DNA of 64,000 bases, taken from assembly GCA_963576725.1 (NCBI GenBank), contig OY755241.1, positions 57,285,071 through 57,349,070 on the forward strand, read 5' to 3'. The translations under genes were made by a program, and so were the position numbers. This DNA comes from Azorinus chamasolen (lineage: Eukaryota > Mollusca > Bivalvia > Cardiida > Solecurtidae). Of the stretch, positions 1 through 10,629 are shown one piece after another (position 1 is the stretch's first letter; each line of letters opens with the position of its first letter). The notes under the pieces were generated by a model. The model worked only from the letters and a program-made list of their open reading frames with translations. It was not told the origin of the DNA and did no database searches.

Positions 1-11
1 AGTCCTATACT

Positions 12-249
12 TTAACCCTTTTGGTGCCAAATTTAAAAGTGTCGTCTCCCATAATAATTTCATATTAAACTAAATAAGAAAGGTAAATTAGTAAAACATT
101 TGTTTTTAAAAACCTGTATGTTTGGGCTGAAATAATACAGAAAACAGTGAAGTCCCAGGTCAGATGCCGCCTTTTCAAGGCGGCATCTGACCTAGGATTG
201 CACTGTTCTCAATGGTGCCAACAGGCGACATTGGCGCCGAAGGGGTTAA
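12..249. mobile_element. piggyBac-like palindromic MITE
   Basis: The element starts TTAACCCTTTTGGTGCC and ends GGCGCCGAAGGGGTTAA, so the ends are inverted and each includes a TTAA, the piggyBac target site. The centre (about 142-208) is a hairpin whose inner stem pairs CAGATGCCGCC with GGCGGCATCTG around a four-base loop, with outer arms AACAGTG and CACTGTT. There is no coding capacity. Assignment to piggyBac rests on the TTAA and the CCCTTT-type ends. Confidence 0.65.
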
Positions 250-284
250 TGGGGAGTTATACAAATATACTTTAATAGCGTGTC

Positions 285-545
285 ACTAGTTTGACGCCCA
301 GAGAAAGAGAGAGTGAGCGGCGAGGGACAGATACAGAAAACCCCGGGCACAGTGTTTCACTTTTATTATCGGTAGTATCTGGTTCTTTTAGATACCCAGT
401 GTAAAACATTGATATATTGGACCTCGGTTTTTGAAGTATCATGCATAATACTTGGGCCGGCGGGGGGATCGAACCCGGGATCCCTGGTATTGTAGTCGAA
501 CGCGTTAAAAACTCTACCAAAAGGTAGACATGAAACTTGTTTACG
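285..545 (-). repeat. tRNA-derived SINE remnant
   Basis: Read on the minus strand, the part near 460-500 contains GGTTCGATCCC, a Pol III B box, followed by a conserved body. The same body (dense match to the 'taccc/tcccagtgtaaa' and 'cggcgggggg' parts) recurs twice at 45.88-46.26 kb. A degraded A box lies near 510-530. The copy is old and probably truncated. Confidence 0.5.
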
Positions 546-750
546 GATATATTTACCTTGTTCGCCGCACAGTTGTGAGTTGCAGAAGGTGCGGCGAGGG
601 ACAGATACAGAAAACACTGGGCACAACGTTTCACTTTTATTATCTGTAGTCTCTCGAACGGATATATTTACCTTGTTCGCCGCACAGTTGTGAGTTGCAG
701 AGGTCACTATCACAACATTCTGAACACTGGAAGCTTGAACTTTTCGCACT
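317..750. repeat. Direct repeats within degraded SINE cluster
   Basis: About 60 bp at 317-376 recurs at 592-651 with a few changes, and about 45 bp at 542-586 recurs at 658-702. The overlapping minus-strand reading frames here are products of these duplications, not genes. From 751 to 1330 I see no repeat or gene, only AT-rich unique sequence. Confidence 0.55.
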
Positions 751-1365
751 ACACACCTAATATCAGAAATTACAAGTGTATGTGTTTATGATACTAAACT
801 AAGTAAACTTACAATGTGATTATGAAAAATGATATCAGCAATATGTCACTGAAAACAAATCCAGCACTTGGGATCAAATGCACCGATCTGCCTATTAATT
901 GATTCGAAGAGAAGATTATTATTGCGAAATAAACACAAACATCACACGTGTAAATTTAGTACTACCAGGTAGTAGAAGTAATGTGGGGTATAAATTCAAG
1001 AAAGATGATATCGAAAGGCGGAAATAGTTTCAGACTTATTACCTATCCAGATATTGTAGTACTCTTCAAAGGAAGAACATTAACAACATTTCAGTCGGGG
1101 CAATTAGTTTGCCAATAGCATCCCGTCTGATCTGACATAAATGAAATGAAGACAGACCGTTGGTTTTGATCCCGAGTACTACACAGGTAATAAACTTCCT
1201 TAAATCATTAGCTGTATTCGTCATCTCATCTGCGATATTTCAATCATCCATCAATTAGCCACAAATCAACAAGCCACAAATCAACAGCAAATAAACGCAC
1301 GTATTGAAAGAATTCGATGTGATTTCATTAATCACAACCTAAACAGTGTTTCAGCAAAAACATCC

Positions 1366-1500
1366 CTAAAATAAGAGTGTTCAAAGGAACACATGTGTAA
1401 CCTGATGGGAGAAGAGTTAGCATAGAAAAAAAGAAATAGTGACGGACAGACAGACCGATGAGCAGACAGACGATGGAAAAGTGATCCCTTCGAGTATAGA
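1366..1500. repeat. End of a GTGTTC-type interspersed repeat
   Basis: The segment AAGAGTGTTCAAAGGAACAC, followed by 'gtgtaacct' and a short run to 'aaaagtgatccc', matches the ends of the longer elements at 3.76-4.08 kb and 59.97-60.83 kb. Those begin GTGTTC..GGAACACGTGTGTCACC and end with a hairpin before ACAAAAA. This copy keeps mostly the two ends. It contains a GACAGACAGACCGATG stretch, as the long copies do. Confidence 0.45.
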
Positions 1501-1650
1501 ACGATATAGAATGTATAGGCAAATTTGGAACCGACGGACAGTGTCGGGTAAGGCAGGTTGTCGGCAAAGTCAGCTGTTTATACTGTAATAACTTTGAAGT
1601 TTGAATGATGTTATTATATTAACGACTGCGCGTGTCTGTGTGACCAATAT

Positions 1651-2050
1651 TAGCCCCCACCGGTTACCGGTTGGGGGACTATAGGTTTTCTCGATTCCGT
1701 CTGTCCGTCTGTCTGTCCGTCCGTCTGTCACGCTTCGTGTCCGGGCCATATCTCCTACAAAGTTATGCCAAATTAATTACAACTTCACACACTGAAGAAG
1801 CATGATGAGGGCTGGTGTCATGCACAAGGGCCATAACTCTAGCATCAATATTTTTGGAGTTACTCCCTTTTTTCATATTTTCTTGTCGGGCAATAACTTT
1901 TTATTTACTGATTCAATGTACGAAAGTAGGTACTAATACCATTCAGGTGGTCATGTATATACCATGGTCAACCACACCATGGGTGGGTGGGGTGGGGAGA
2001 GTGGAGGTTTTTTTCAGTCCGGTGGGGGACTCATGTCTTGCATAGCAATA
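1651..2050 (-). repeat. Interspersed element with CCACCGGTTACCGGTTGG end
   Basis: The left boundary is a small hairpin (CCCCCACCGGTTACCGGTTG) followed by a (GTCTGTCC)n stretch, the reverse complement of the GGACGGAC module that precedes right-end hairpins elsewhere. The right boundary is GGTGGGGGACTCATG. The orientation is therefore inverted relative to most elements here. No protein-coding content is credible. Confidence 0.5.
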
Positions 2051-2401
2051 CAACATGCCCTTGTTACAAATAGTCTGTGCAGGACACTGGTTTCAGTATA
2101 AAGTGAAATTGAATATGGGGTGACACATTTTAGCTGAATATACATGTATTGCTAAATATTGGTGCGTGGTGTATAGTTATCGATGGCATGAACAATTTAG
2201 TTCAGTGATATAGTTACCTAATGGTATGCTTTAGCAATACTAATAGAAACACTATGCTTACATATTGCAACAAAACTATCTTGTAGTACACCATGTCTCC
2301 TTATTTAGTTAATTACTACTACAACAAATCGGAATCACCATTTGCGAAGTTTTCCAGGCTGAGAATTTGCTAATTAACTGAGGAAAGCATGCATTACTTA
2401 C

Positions 2402-2482
2402 ATGACTGTTATTTCTGCGGGTGCATCCAACATGATAGGCTTTGATTCCATCATGAGCTTCCGATGAAGCTGCATAGCAGAC
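2402..2482 (-). CDS. Exon of a cysteine-rich Ly6/three-finger-type domain protein
   Basis: On the minus strand the acceptor TTTGTATGCATGCAG precedes 81 nt (27 codons, phase 0 to phase 0), followed by the donor GTAAGT. The peptide begins VCYAASSEAHDG and includes KAYHVGC. It joins in phase to the exon at 3100-3018, which ends CDQDE, giving C-x7-C and then a VGC about 18 residues on. That spacing resembles the secreted or GPI-linked three-finger modules common in mollusc extracellular proteins. A following exon should carry the terminal CC..D.CN. A phase-0 candidate starts at about 2089 (CPAQTICNKG), but its boundary with a repeat makes it uncertain. This is not evidence of a toxin; the fold assignment is inference. 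Confidence 0.5.
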
Positions 2483-3017
2483 CTGCATGCATACAAAATT
2501 TACATATTCATAAAACCGAGTCATTTTTAACTTTTTCCTTGTTCAATATCTATGTCAGAAATTATGACGTTATGAATATTTGTTCGCTGAAGTTTTATGT
2601 AAACTTTTCAAGGAAATGTTTTGCTTCGACAAAACCTGTAATTCATGTGAAAATCAAACGGCTTAGACCCTGATCAGACGACTCCTCTTCGATACCTTGT
2701 TCTTGCTGTTCATTGACATTACATACACACACACGTGGATCAGTGTGTGAATAGTTCGATGCTAAACAAAATAGCGTAACTTACTTATTAACTTGTCAGC
2801 TCACTGGTATGTAGTAAGGTGTAATGATCATAAAAATAATAAGCTGTCTTTTTATAGTGGCATTATGAATAAGACGATGTTTTGTCATGGCAGAAACTGT
2901 AGCAGTAAAGCTATAGTATGTTATGAGTCTAATTGACAAGGCGAGATAATTTTCTTTGACGTAAATGCTTAAACTGTGAGATTCTGTATTGGTGCTAACC
3001 CCACAACGCTTATTTAC

Positions 3018-3100
3018 CTCATCCTGGTCACACTTTGCAGTCACATCACAGTTCCTTGGGTGTGTAATTCCGTTACATGAAAGGCATGTCAAACCGCTAC
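3018..3100 (-). CDS. Exon of a cysteine-rich Ly6/three-finger-type domain protein (first half of domain)
   Basis: The minus-strand acceptor TGTATTTTAG precedes 83 nt ending GAG before the donor GTAAATAAG. It enters in phase 1 and leaves in phase 0, which matches the exon at 2482-2402. The peptide contains SGLTCLSCNGITHPRNCDV and then AKCDQDE: Cys spacing C-x2-C-x8-C-x5-C, with the PR-x-C pattern typical of this mollusc module. The mature domain probably follows a signal peptide or another domain in an upstream exon that I cannot fix. The 535-bp intron between the two exons has no other feature. Confidence 0.5.
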
Positions 3101-3197
3101 CTAAAATACAATGCTAATGTTTCTAAAGACTCATCTTAATATAAACTATTCTGAAAATGGTTGATCTTTCGAAAAACAAAAGTAGAGATGCAAGAAG

Positions 3198-3352
3198 AGG
3201 AGATTGCAGACTCAGTTTTACTGAGTCTGTTCATGAGTAGTAATTAAAAGTGCAACATTGGTCACGCCCCCTAGCAACGGCTTAAGCAGTATTCAATTTT
3301 CAAAACAAATAACATCAAAACTAACGATCCCGAAGGACCAGAAAATATAATT
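3198..3352. repeat. Interspersed repeat, copy A
   Basis: The stretch from the 'gcagactcagtttta' block to 'gatcccgaaggacc' is found again at 11229-11390 with about 90% similarity by eye. It contains a short palindrome (GACTCAGTTTTACTGAGTC). No terminal repeats or target duplication are evident. 3353-3755 shows nothing recognisable. Confidence 0.55.
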
Positions 3353-3755
3353 ATACTGAGTCTATTGTATTTATTTAGATTATGTACTCTACATAGTATA
3401 TGCACATGCATTCTATAATGCATTTACATATAGACGGACTATATTTTAGACACATGACTTGCCCGGTTAATTCAGAAGGTAGAGTGGAAGGTGGTAGATT
3501 CGTTCCTCAACAAAACCGTTAGAAGTCATCAATTGAAGTAGCAGCTCATTTTCTTATGCTCGGCATTACAACGTGAGTGCTTCGAACTATAAACAGTAGA
3601 CTTGGTGTCAGTTTATAAAGTGTGACATCATACCATGTGTATTTACGGCATACTTTCACAGTGTGTGAACACTATACCTGTCTCCAATTGACACACCGAT
3701 CCATATAATGGTACCTCTGTTGTAAGGACGTTAATCTTTAACCTGCTGATTGATT

Positions 3756-4075
3756 AAACAAGAGTGTTCGGAGGAACACGTGTGTCACCTTCTTGCAGCT
3801 GTAACAAAAACTGTTCATATGCTGGAGTGCGAAAATCAGAACAAAGGGGAATAACTCAAAAGGTATTGCATGCAGAGTGATGAACTTTAGTTACATCAAT
3901 GGTACTCAATGAGAGGAAGACATATGTGAAATTTGAAAGCTCTATTATAATGTTAAGTTAAGAAATGACAGCCAGAAAAAAGTTTGATGGACAAATAAAC
4001 AGTCGAACAGAAGACGGAAAGGTGATCCCTAACTGATACACTGCCTCTCGGCAGGTGACGCAAAAATCCTGGCCT
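3756..4075 (+). mobile_element. GTGTTC-type non-autonomous element, short copy
   Basis: It begins AGAGTGTTCGGAGGAACACG, a hairpin, then TGTGTCACC. It ends with GTGATCCCT, a hairpin formed by CTGCCTCTCGGCAG, and GTGACGCAAAAA. The longer relative at 59.97-60.83 kb has the same ends and a tandem core. A short 'ataactcaaaaggtattgc' segment is the remaining core. 4076-5480 is mostly unique AT-rich sequence without a supported gene. Confidence 0.5.
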
Positions 4076-5480
4076 CCCCTTTTAGAATGTCAAAACGCTG
4101 TGCATAAAATGTTAATTCAAGAAGTTTTTTATGACAAAAAGTAAATTGACAAAAGAGTAAATTCCCGAATAAAAGGGTTCCCCCGGGATTCCTTTATCTG
4201 GGTTGTTACCGTTTGAAATGTCACATATACTCAGTCTTTGCTCATAAAGCATTTTACTCATCACACATATTGCAGGCATTGAATAAAATCTATAGCACTG
4301 TATTGATACATCTGTGCAAGTAGTTGAACCATATTGAACTTATAAAAAGGGAAACCGACTTCTCGAGAATTGTGATAGCGGGTAGGGTTTAATATGGCAA
4401 TGCTTCCCTTAAAAGGTCATATAGCGCCAATGACGTAATAATTATGAAACAATGAAAAATCAATAAAAACAAATCTCGATCAATGAGCGAGCTATAAATC
4501 AGAAAAAAAAGTATCCAAAAATTGAAAAACAAGTTTACGTTCCAATGTGGAACTGGATTAAACAACTGGTGTATAGAATCAACAGTAAACTAATTACTTG
4601 ATTATGATGGTAAGATCAACATATACTTATTCAAAAATATTTTACAACGTGTTATATAATGGCCAGCTAAGTGAAGTGAAAGTTAATAGCTTTCCTTGTA
4701 ATAGGACATATAGGAATGTTACATTCTTTGCATGCAGATTCATCATTTGCAGAATTTCAAATATTAAACCTTTCCTGTTGTTTTTATTTTGCAATAAACG
4801 CGCTGTTGTTTCTATTATGCAATAAAAGCGCTGTTAAAATAAAAACAAACCAGTCTAACAGGCAGGGGGTCACACACAAAGCGAAACGGCACCGAACACC
4901 ATCAAACGAGAAACGGCACAGCCACAAGAAAAAACCTAACGGGACGCATGGAATGGCATAAACATTTAACAAATAACAAAGTTGAAACTACGATACAACG
5001 AAAGTTTAATGTTTAAGATGCATTATGACATTTGTTGTTTTATTGTGTTTATTACATCCGTAAATACTAACCTTCATGTACATACAGGAGATGAACCAAT
5101 ATCGCAAAGGTGTAGCTCAAACGTAGGCCCATATTCCCAACATTCAATGTCGCTATCGAAGATATATAGTTGTCAGGTGGAGTTTGCTTTGGATGATACT
5201 CTTATCGCCTACCGCTTATCTGTGGTCTATTTATTCATGACCTAACATACATGTATATGTTCGACTTTGATTAGAGCATTGTCGAATTATTTTAAGATAA
5301 CTTGAGATAGGACTCGTTCGTTTTATAAGGCTAATTTCTATACTTAATCCGTAATATATCAATGCTCTCAGACTAAATGATTAGATTATACAGAACTATG
5401 TTAAATCGCTCTAATCTAGTATTCCACGAGCATTATGTTGATTAGATTATAAACCGGTGTTCATAGTATAGATAGATAAA

Positions 5481-5670
5481 CAGTTGAGCCCCTCTAATGC
5501 GACCACTTAATGAATAAACATGTGTCTTTATAAGCAGGTTGTAGCTTAATACAGGTCAAAAGTAATACCGAAAGCTCCTCTAGGAGCTTTCTGTATTACT
5601 TTTGCCCTGTATTAAGCTACCACCCATTACTATACCTATTTTAAGTGGTCACTTTAGCGGGGTGTTACTG
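5481..5670. mobile_element. pogo/Tigger-like MITE with internal hairpin
   Basis: The left end CAGTTGAGCCCCTCTAATGC pairs with the right end GCGGGGTGTTACTG, which is followed by TA. The interior (about 5540-5625) is a long hairpin: GTAGCTTAATACAGG and AGTAATACCGAAAGCTCC pair with GGAGCTTTCTGTATTACT and CCTGTATTAAGCTAC. The same hairpin core occurs in at least six other elements in this window. Confidence 0.6.
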
Positions 5671-6123
5671 TATGTACAATCAACAACCTTGTCATGAGCA
5701 TTACCATGTTAACAAACAATGTGTTATAGCCGATATAAAGTGTAGCTGACATAAAATGTGGTCTGTAAAGAATTATGTACAAGAGGCCGTGCTAAATAAG
5801 TGAACAGAAACTGCAGTACACTTAGAATATTAAAGTGACATTTGTATCTCCTTACTCAACATTTATATTCGTGCGAATAAATGAATGGTTTTACTGTAAT
5901 ATGGCACTATCTATGCCATGAATTGGCGAAGATGAGTATTATTCGACAGTGAGCGTTAAAGCATTTCACTAGTCTAGGCCTATTTATTCCTTTCTGCTTA
6001 AAACAGCTGCTCCCTGTGGATTCTTCCATGTTTATATATTGGATCAGTCTATCTTTTATCTAAGGGATATCTGATCTAAGTTTTCATTTTTGTTTTGTTT
6101 TATATTGAATTTTCTATCAGCAA

Positions 6124-6190
6124 ACAGTGTAGACTCTGATCAGACGCCGCATTATGCGGCGTCTGATTCAGAGTCTACACTGTTTGCCTA
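6124..6190. repeat. Palindrome of the CAAACAGTGTAGAC family
   Basis: This is a near-perfect hairpin: GTGTAGACTCTGATCAGACG pairs with CGTCTGATTCAGAGTCTACAC around GCATTATGC, with outer arms AGCAAACA and TGTTTGCC. The family recurs more than a dozen times. The surrounding stretch 5671-6120 and 6191-6530 has no supported gene. Confidence 0.7.
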
Positions 6191-6533
6191 CGTCCAATAT
6201 ATGGGATCGTGGGAGCAAATGGGTTTAGATGAAAATAGACATCCATGTTGTGTTTGTATTTGTAATGAAATAGTGTTCCCTAATCAATTGGAGGCTCTTT
6301 ATCAAACTAACCCACATGTTTATATCAATATATTATAAGGATTGTGTCAACTTTACGCGCATCCGTAAGTTTGAAATATCACTCCCAGTATTGCAATTAC
6401 AGAAAGTATTCAGTATTAATTTTACTACTATTTGAAGTATCGCTACCACTACACTTGACATAGCAGTAGCATTGTGCAAAACAAATCAGCCCCTACACGT
6501 AGTCATTCTAATAAAAACCGAACGATTTTCATT

Positions 6534-6615
6534 AAGCCAAAGTCATGGTCTTAATTTACCCTCTTGTTTCAAAATGTTTTGGATACAGACAGACGCATTG
6601 AGGATTGAAATACTT
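6534..6615 (+). repeat. Direct repeat unit 1 (pair with 7263-7346)
   Basis: About 82 bp from AAGCCAAAGTCATGGTCT to GAAATACTTT is repeated about 730 bp downstream with few mismatches. The second copy abuts the TTAA of the element at 7015-7263. The duplication is unexplained. 6616-7014 contains only unique AT-rich sequence. Confidence 0.65.
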
Positions 6616-7014
6616 TGTTCCATACGCTCCTTTACGTTGAATCTTTTTGAACATGTTAAAAATGTATTATCGGCTCTGCGGATGAGAACGTAAACCGACG
6701 TATGACAGCGTAAATGAAACATACTTCCACCTCCCCCCTATGTTTTGTTTATGTCTTTGGGTCTTTCGATATGCTTGTACATTTACTTTCTTGTGACGTG
6801 ATTTTCGGGTGACTGTGTTTTACATTTGGCGTGAATATTACATTCGCTTTTGATGAATTAAAGGATTGCGCATATTTCCGTTCTTCAGCGCTTGAAGCCT
6901 AGAGAGTGTCTCTAAACATTTTTTATTATATTTAAATATAAAAAACTGGTCACACAGCCTTTCTTTAGAGATTTGAAATTAACTGACATATGCGCTACAA
7001 ACTTTATTTTCATC

Positions 7015-7263
7015 TTAACCCTTCGCTTGCTATTCACGTCAATATACCTACCTGTAAATAGTGAAGACCCAGATGAGACAGCTACTGCAGGAGCTGTCTA
7101 TTTAGGTATGCACTATTTACAATTTGATTGTGCAACCAGTGTACTCCACAGCAGTAATTGCACAGCGAAATACTTGTACACAGTGAGGATATATGTAATT
7201 ATACAACAGGGCATGGATAAAGAAGGAGAAATGTATTTTAAGATTCAACAAGAGAAGTGTTAA
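7015..7263. mobile_element. TTAA-flanked non-autonomous element (GMDKEGEMYF-type)
   Basis: It begins TTAACCCTTCGCTTGC and ends AACAAGAGAAGTGTTAA. Arms GTAAATAGTGAAGACCCAGA and TTTACAATTTGATTG flank a decayed palindrome. Copies of the same element lie at 10308-10563 and, inverted, 17407-17660. All three share a fortuitous reading frame ending IIQQGM-x-KEGEMYFKI, so that frame is repeat sequence, not a gene. Confidence 0.65.
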
Positions 7264-7346
7264 GCCAAAGTCATGGTCTCAATTTACCTCCATGTTTCAA
7301 AATGTTTTGGATACAGACAGACGCATTAAGGAAAGAAATACTTTAT
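7263..7346 (+). repeat. Direct repeat unit 2 (pair with 6534-6615)
   Basis: This is the second copy of the 82-bp unit. It starts directly at the right end of the TTAA element, so the element may have inserted at the edge of a pre-existing duplication. 7347-7780 shows no gene or repeat. Confidence 0.6.
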
Positions 7347-7782
7347 AAGTGGGCAAACTCGTATTATCAAATTTAGATTTGAATAGAGCAATCGTCTATA
7401 AGAACATTTTATCGTTTCATTTGTTCACAAGATAACACAAATGTGTAAATCGTAGAAAAAAGTACCTGAAAATTTAAAGACAAACTATTTTCTGGTCATT
7501 CGGAATAAGTACATGTAGTTTCGATATTACATGTATTAGTTTTGAAAATTGATTGGCGGTACTGACCCTGCCACCCTATAGAGTATGAGAGGAATGTACG
7601 GATTGCGTATGAAAGTTTTAAATAAATGGTCATACGCACCTTTGAGCGTATGAATCCGAATGTTCTACCACTATCTTCGATCCACGTATCAGAAGCATGT
7701 GAATAGCATATGCGTACTGTATGTCTGGTATATAGGCGCCATATATGAACTTATGTCAACGTCATTGTAGCGTATATCATGT

Positions 7783-8135
7783 GAGTTTTTACTTGTCTGC
7801 TCTCTAACTGAAACAAATGTAATCCAAACCTTTTTAAATTTGGTCAGCAAGTATATTACTATAACCTTTCAGTCGAGTTCGATAACCAGCAAGATTGCCC
7901 CAGACACTCCAGAATTATCTCCCCTTACTTTGTGATTTCCGTGAACTTTTGCTTGTCCGCTCTCTAACTAAAATAAATGTAATCGAATCCTCTTTCAAAT
8001 TTTGTGAGCAAGAATATTACCATAATGTCTCAGTCAAGATCGATAGCCAGCAAGATTGTCTATGACACTCAAGAATTATTTCCCTTTACTTTATGAATTT
8101 CCGTGAACGTTTGCTTGTCTGCTGTCTGACTCAAA
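7783..8135 (+). repeat. Tandem repeat, about 165-bp unit, 2.2 copies
   Basis: The unit runs from 'acttgtctgctctctaact' through 'agccagcaagatt' to 'ctttgtgatttccgtg' and repeats twice, with a third partial copy ending TTGCTTGTCTGCTGTCTGAC. Divergence between copies is about 15-20% by eye. It resembles the tandem cores of the larger elements downstream but has no visible terminal hairpins. Confidence 0.6.
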
Positions 8136-8344
8136 AGTGGGGAGTTGCTATGGACACGGGTAACACTAGTGTAGCAACTTTTACCCTTGATTGCAAGCAA
8201 TGTAGACTCAGATCAATCAGATGTGAAGACAACGATTGATCAGCGTTTGTAGTAGCAGTTTGTTCAGTGTCTCATAGCAGTTTGCTCATAGAATGTAATA
8301 TACCTGGTTGTATTCACTTTCAGAGACTCGTGATATGCATTTTC

Positions 8345-8470
8345 AGGGTTCCCACGGTCAGGGAATTAAATAAAAACAGGGAAAAGTCAAGGAATTTGTT
8401 TTAGTCAGGGAAATTTTTTTTTCAAAAGTCTGGGAAAATTGGAAAAAGATGGAAATTAAAGAAAATCACG
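8345..8470. mobile_element. hAT-like transposon terminal fragment
   Basis: It starts CAGGGTTCCCACGGTCAGGG and continues with repeated 'agtcagggaa' and 'cagggaaaagtcaagg' motifs. CAGGGTTCCCAC-type ends with subterminal CAGGGAA repeats are familiar from hAT-like elements in many animals. Only one end is recognisable. Confidence 0.4.
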
Positions 8471-8489
8471 AGGCAAATAGAGAAATCTG

Positions 8490-8690
8490 AGAAAAACCTT
8501 TAGGAGCTTTGAAGTATCGTATTACAGAGAACCTGAAAATTTTGGTCAAGTAATAATGAGGAGCTTTCTGCATTACTTTCAACCTGCATTAAGTTGCCAC
8601 CTGTGTTAGAGATCAATAATGATACGTATTTGAGTGTCCGTAGTATCGTGTTTTGATATACATGTATTTCTCTTTCTACCTGTTGTATAC
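8490..8690. mobile_element. Degraded pogo-like MITE fragment with shared hairpin core
   Basis: Half of the GGAGCTTTCTGCATTACTTT and CCTGCATTAAG hairpin is intact at 8552-8592. It is followed by 'gccacctgtgttagagatc' and 'aataatgatacgtattt', as in the element at 16457-16680. The left arm is damaged. Confidence 0.45.
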
Positions 8691-9352
8691 TGCTAGTTGT
8701 GCATAAGGGCTTGTATAAGTGAACCACATAAGTAGAAATCAGTCTTGTAGTTGAACAAAATATATTTAGATCAGCCACTGACTACACTACAATTTCAGAC
8801 AAGGTTAGGGAGTGTTTGAACTATGAAATATCAATGTACTAGGTATGGTGTTTTTTATACAAAAGTAAATGAAGGCATCAGTCAGATGCGGCAGCCGTGT
8901 CTATGCCTTTTTGTATTTCTATAAATGAATATGTATTAAAGCAAACCAGGAAAGCTACACACAAGACGCAGCCATTGCCAAAATAAACCAATAGAAATAA
9001 GTGAGACACACATATAGACTCAACGCCACACCCTACTCACACACACAAATCTCACATACCAATACACGTAAACGTACAAAGACACAAAGGCCTTTTACAA
9101 ACATAAAAGTAAATGTACAAAATGGGTTCTACATTGGAACGGTCAGTGGCAAATCCCCCACTGGGATTTACGTCCTAAACCTCACACTTGTCTCAAAGTC
9201 ACCATAGTTTAAGAAACAGTGTAGTTGCAGCTATCCTCGCCCCAACATAGAAGACAATCAACACAGCATAATATGTAACAGTTGAAAAGAAAAAGTAAAA
9301 GTAATATATCTCATAGAAACATGTCAGCATGTCACAAACAGTATATAATACA

Positions 9353-9425
9353 GTTGAACTTCGATATCTCGAACTCGGATAACTCGAACTACGGGATAGC
9401 TCGAACTAAAAGTTCGGTCCTTTCA
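9353..9425. mobile_element. Left end of pogo-like element (CAGTTGAACTTCGATATC)
   Basis: The end CAGTTGAACTTCGATATCTC, with a subterminal repeat of 'aactcggataactcgaact', is the inverted complement of the right end at 18087-18131. No matching right end lies nearby, so this copy is truncated by the TTAA element that follows. 8700-9350 has no supported gene. Confidence 0.5.
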
Positions 9426-9479
9426 AAAATTACAAAACAGAATTGTTCTATGAGGACTGTGAATGTTTGTCTACACTGT

Positions 9480-9690
9480 GCATTACACTGTACACGCCTC
9501 TGTAATAACCACTTCTTGAAACCATTGTGATAAATAGAGCATTTGCTCCTATAGGAGCAAATGCTCTATTTATCACAATGGTTTCAAACTACAAAATTCT
9601 AAACTTTTCCTTTTCTCTAGTTAATGCTCCTTTTGGGTAGATGCATTCAAAGAGGTTGTATCTAAAATAGCCTATGGAGGAAAGGGTTAA
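9480..9690. mobile_element. TTAA-type MITE with ATAAATAGAGCATTTGC hairpin
   Basis: A perfect hairpin occupies about 9517-9588: GAAACCATTGTGATAAATAG and AGCATTTGCTCC pair with GGAGCAAATGCT and CTATTTATCACAATGGTTTC. The right flank ends GGAAAGGGTTAA. Its TTAA (9687-9690) is also the left TTAA of the next element. Confidence 0.6.
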
Positions 9691-9960
9691 CCCATTCCCT
9701 CATATAGACGCCTGTTGGCGCTTCTGTAAAAGCCACTTCCTGCAATCATTGTGATAAATTTATCACACTGGTTTCAAAACTGCACACTTCTAAAAAAAAT
9801 CCTTTTCTATAGTATATGCTCCTTTTCGGTATATTTATTAAAAACCTTCTATTATTTGTAGAACCTTGATGTTTTACTCCCATGCTCTCGTGTTGTAGAA
9901 TGGCTCCTTGCATACAAGAACCGTCTGATCCGTACACAAATAAAGTCGTCATTTCTCCGC
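9687..9960. mobile_element. Second TTAA-type MITE, hairpin collapsed
   Basis: It begins TTAACCCATTCCCTCATATAG and carries the same 'aaaccactt..attgtgata' family arm. The central palindrome is reduced to TTGTGATAAATTTATCACA. The right end is not clear. It shares the TTAA with the preceding element. Confidence 0.45.
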
Positions 9961-10032
9961 AATACCATATGCTGTGACCACTCTTTAGAATCGTCTCTTC
10001 GAGGTCACAACATAGGGTTTGGTGGAGAAATA
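9958..10032. repeat. Hairpin of the CCAAACCCTATGTTGTGACC family
   Basis: GGTCACAACATAGGGTTTGG pairs with an altered copy to its left, between flanking TTTCTCC and GGAGAAATAAAG, with CTCTTTAGAATCGTCTC as loop and half-arm. Relatives are at 13133-13226, 13918-13990, 14145-14200, 14524-14597 and 17095-17165. Confidence 0.6.
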
Positions 10033-10307
10033 AAGAAGTTATGCTTGAAAATGTTTTAATTTACGCATCTTACATGCATCTGGACCTCTGACCTTTACTT
10101 TGCAGCATGGTTAGTAACAGTTCAATACAAAATATTTTTGCTGGTACATATACTGATTAATTAACTAGTTATCGCATAAAACACTATCTTGATCACTGTT
10201 TGCTATATATGGAAAATAACTTAGCATTTGTGTGTATTTTGAGTATACGTCTTGCGTATTCATTAAAGTTTTCATAACATTAGTTAATAAAGTATACATA
10301 CGGATTT

Positions 10308-10563
10308 TTAACACTTCTCTTGCTATTCACGTCAATACACGTACCTGTAAATAGTGAAGACCCAGATGAGACAGCTCCTGCAGGAGCTGTCTCATCAGGG
10401 TCTGCACTATTTACAAGTTGATTGTGCAACCAGTGCACTCCACAGCAGTGATTGCACAGCGAAATACGTGTACACAGTGAATATACATGTATATGTAATC
10501 ATACAACAGGGCATGGGTAAAGAAGGAGAAATGTATTTTAAAATTCAACAAGAGAATGGTTAA
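10308..10563. mobile_element. TTAA-flanked non-autonomous element with intact palindrome
   Basis: This copy of the 7015-7263 element retains a full central hairpin: GACAGCTCCTGCAGGAGCTGTC inside arms GTAAATAGTGAAGACC and GGTCTGCACTATTTAC. It ends CAAGAGAATGGTTAA. It shows what the decayed centre of the other copies looked like. Confidence 0.65.
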
Positions 10564-10629
10564 AAGCAGCGCAAATATGGGTAACTAATTGAAATTAGCA
10601 TAAACAAAGCATCGAGCTACTCTTAACCC

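Noticed and set aside
460..530. Functional tRNA gene on the minus strand
   Set aside because: Only the B box is good; the acceptor stem and A box do not fold, and the sequence is part of a repeated SINE.
4982..5245. 87-residue plus-strand frame with a hydrophobic leader-like start (MHYDICCFIVFITSV)
   Set aside because: Signal-peptide-like, but no partner exon, splice site or family resemblance; may be chance in AT-rich DNA.
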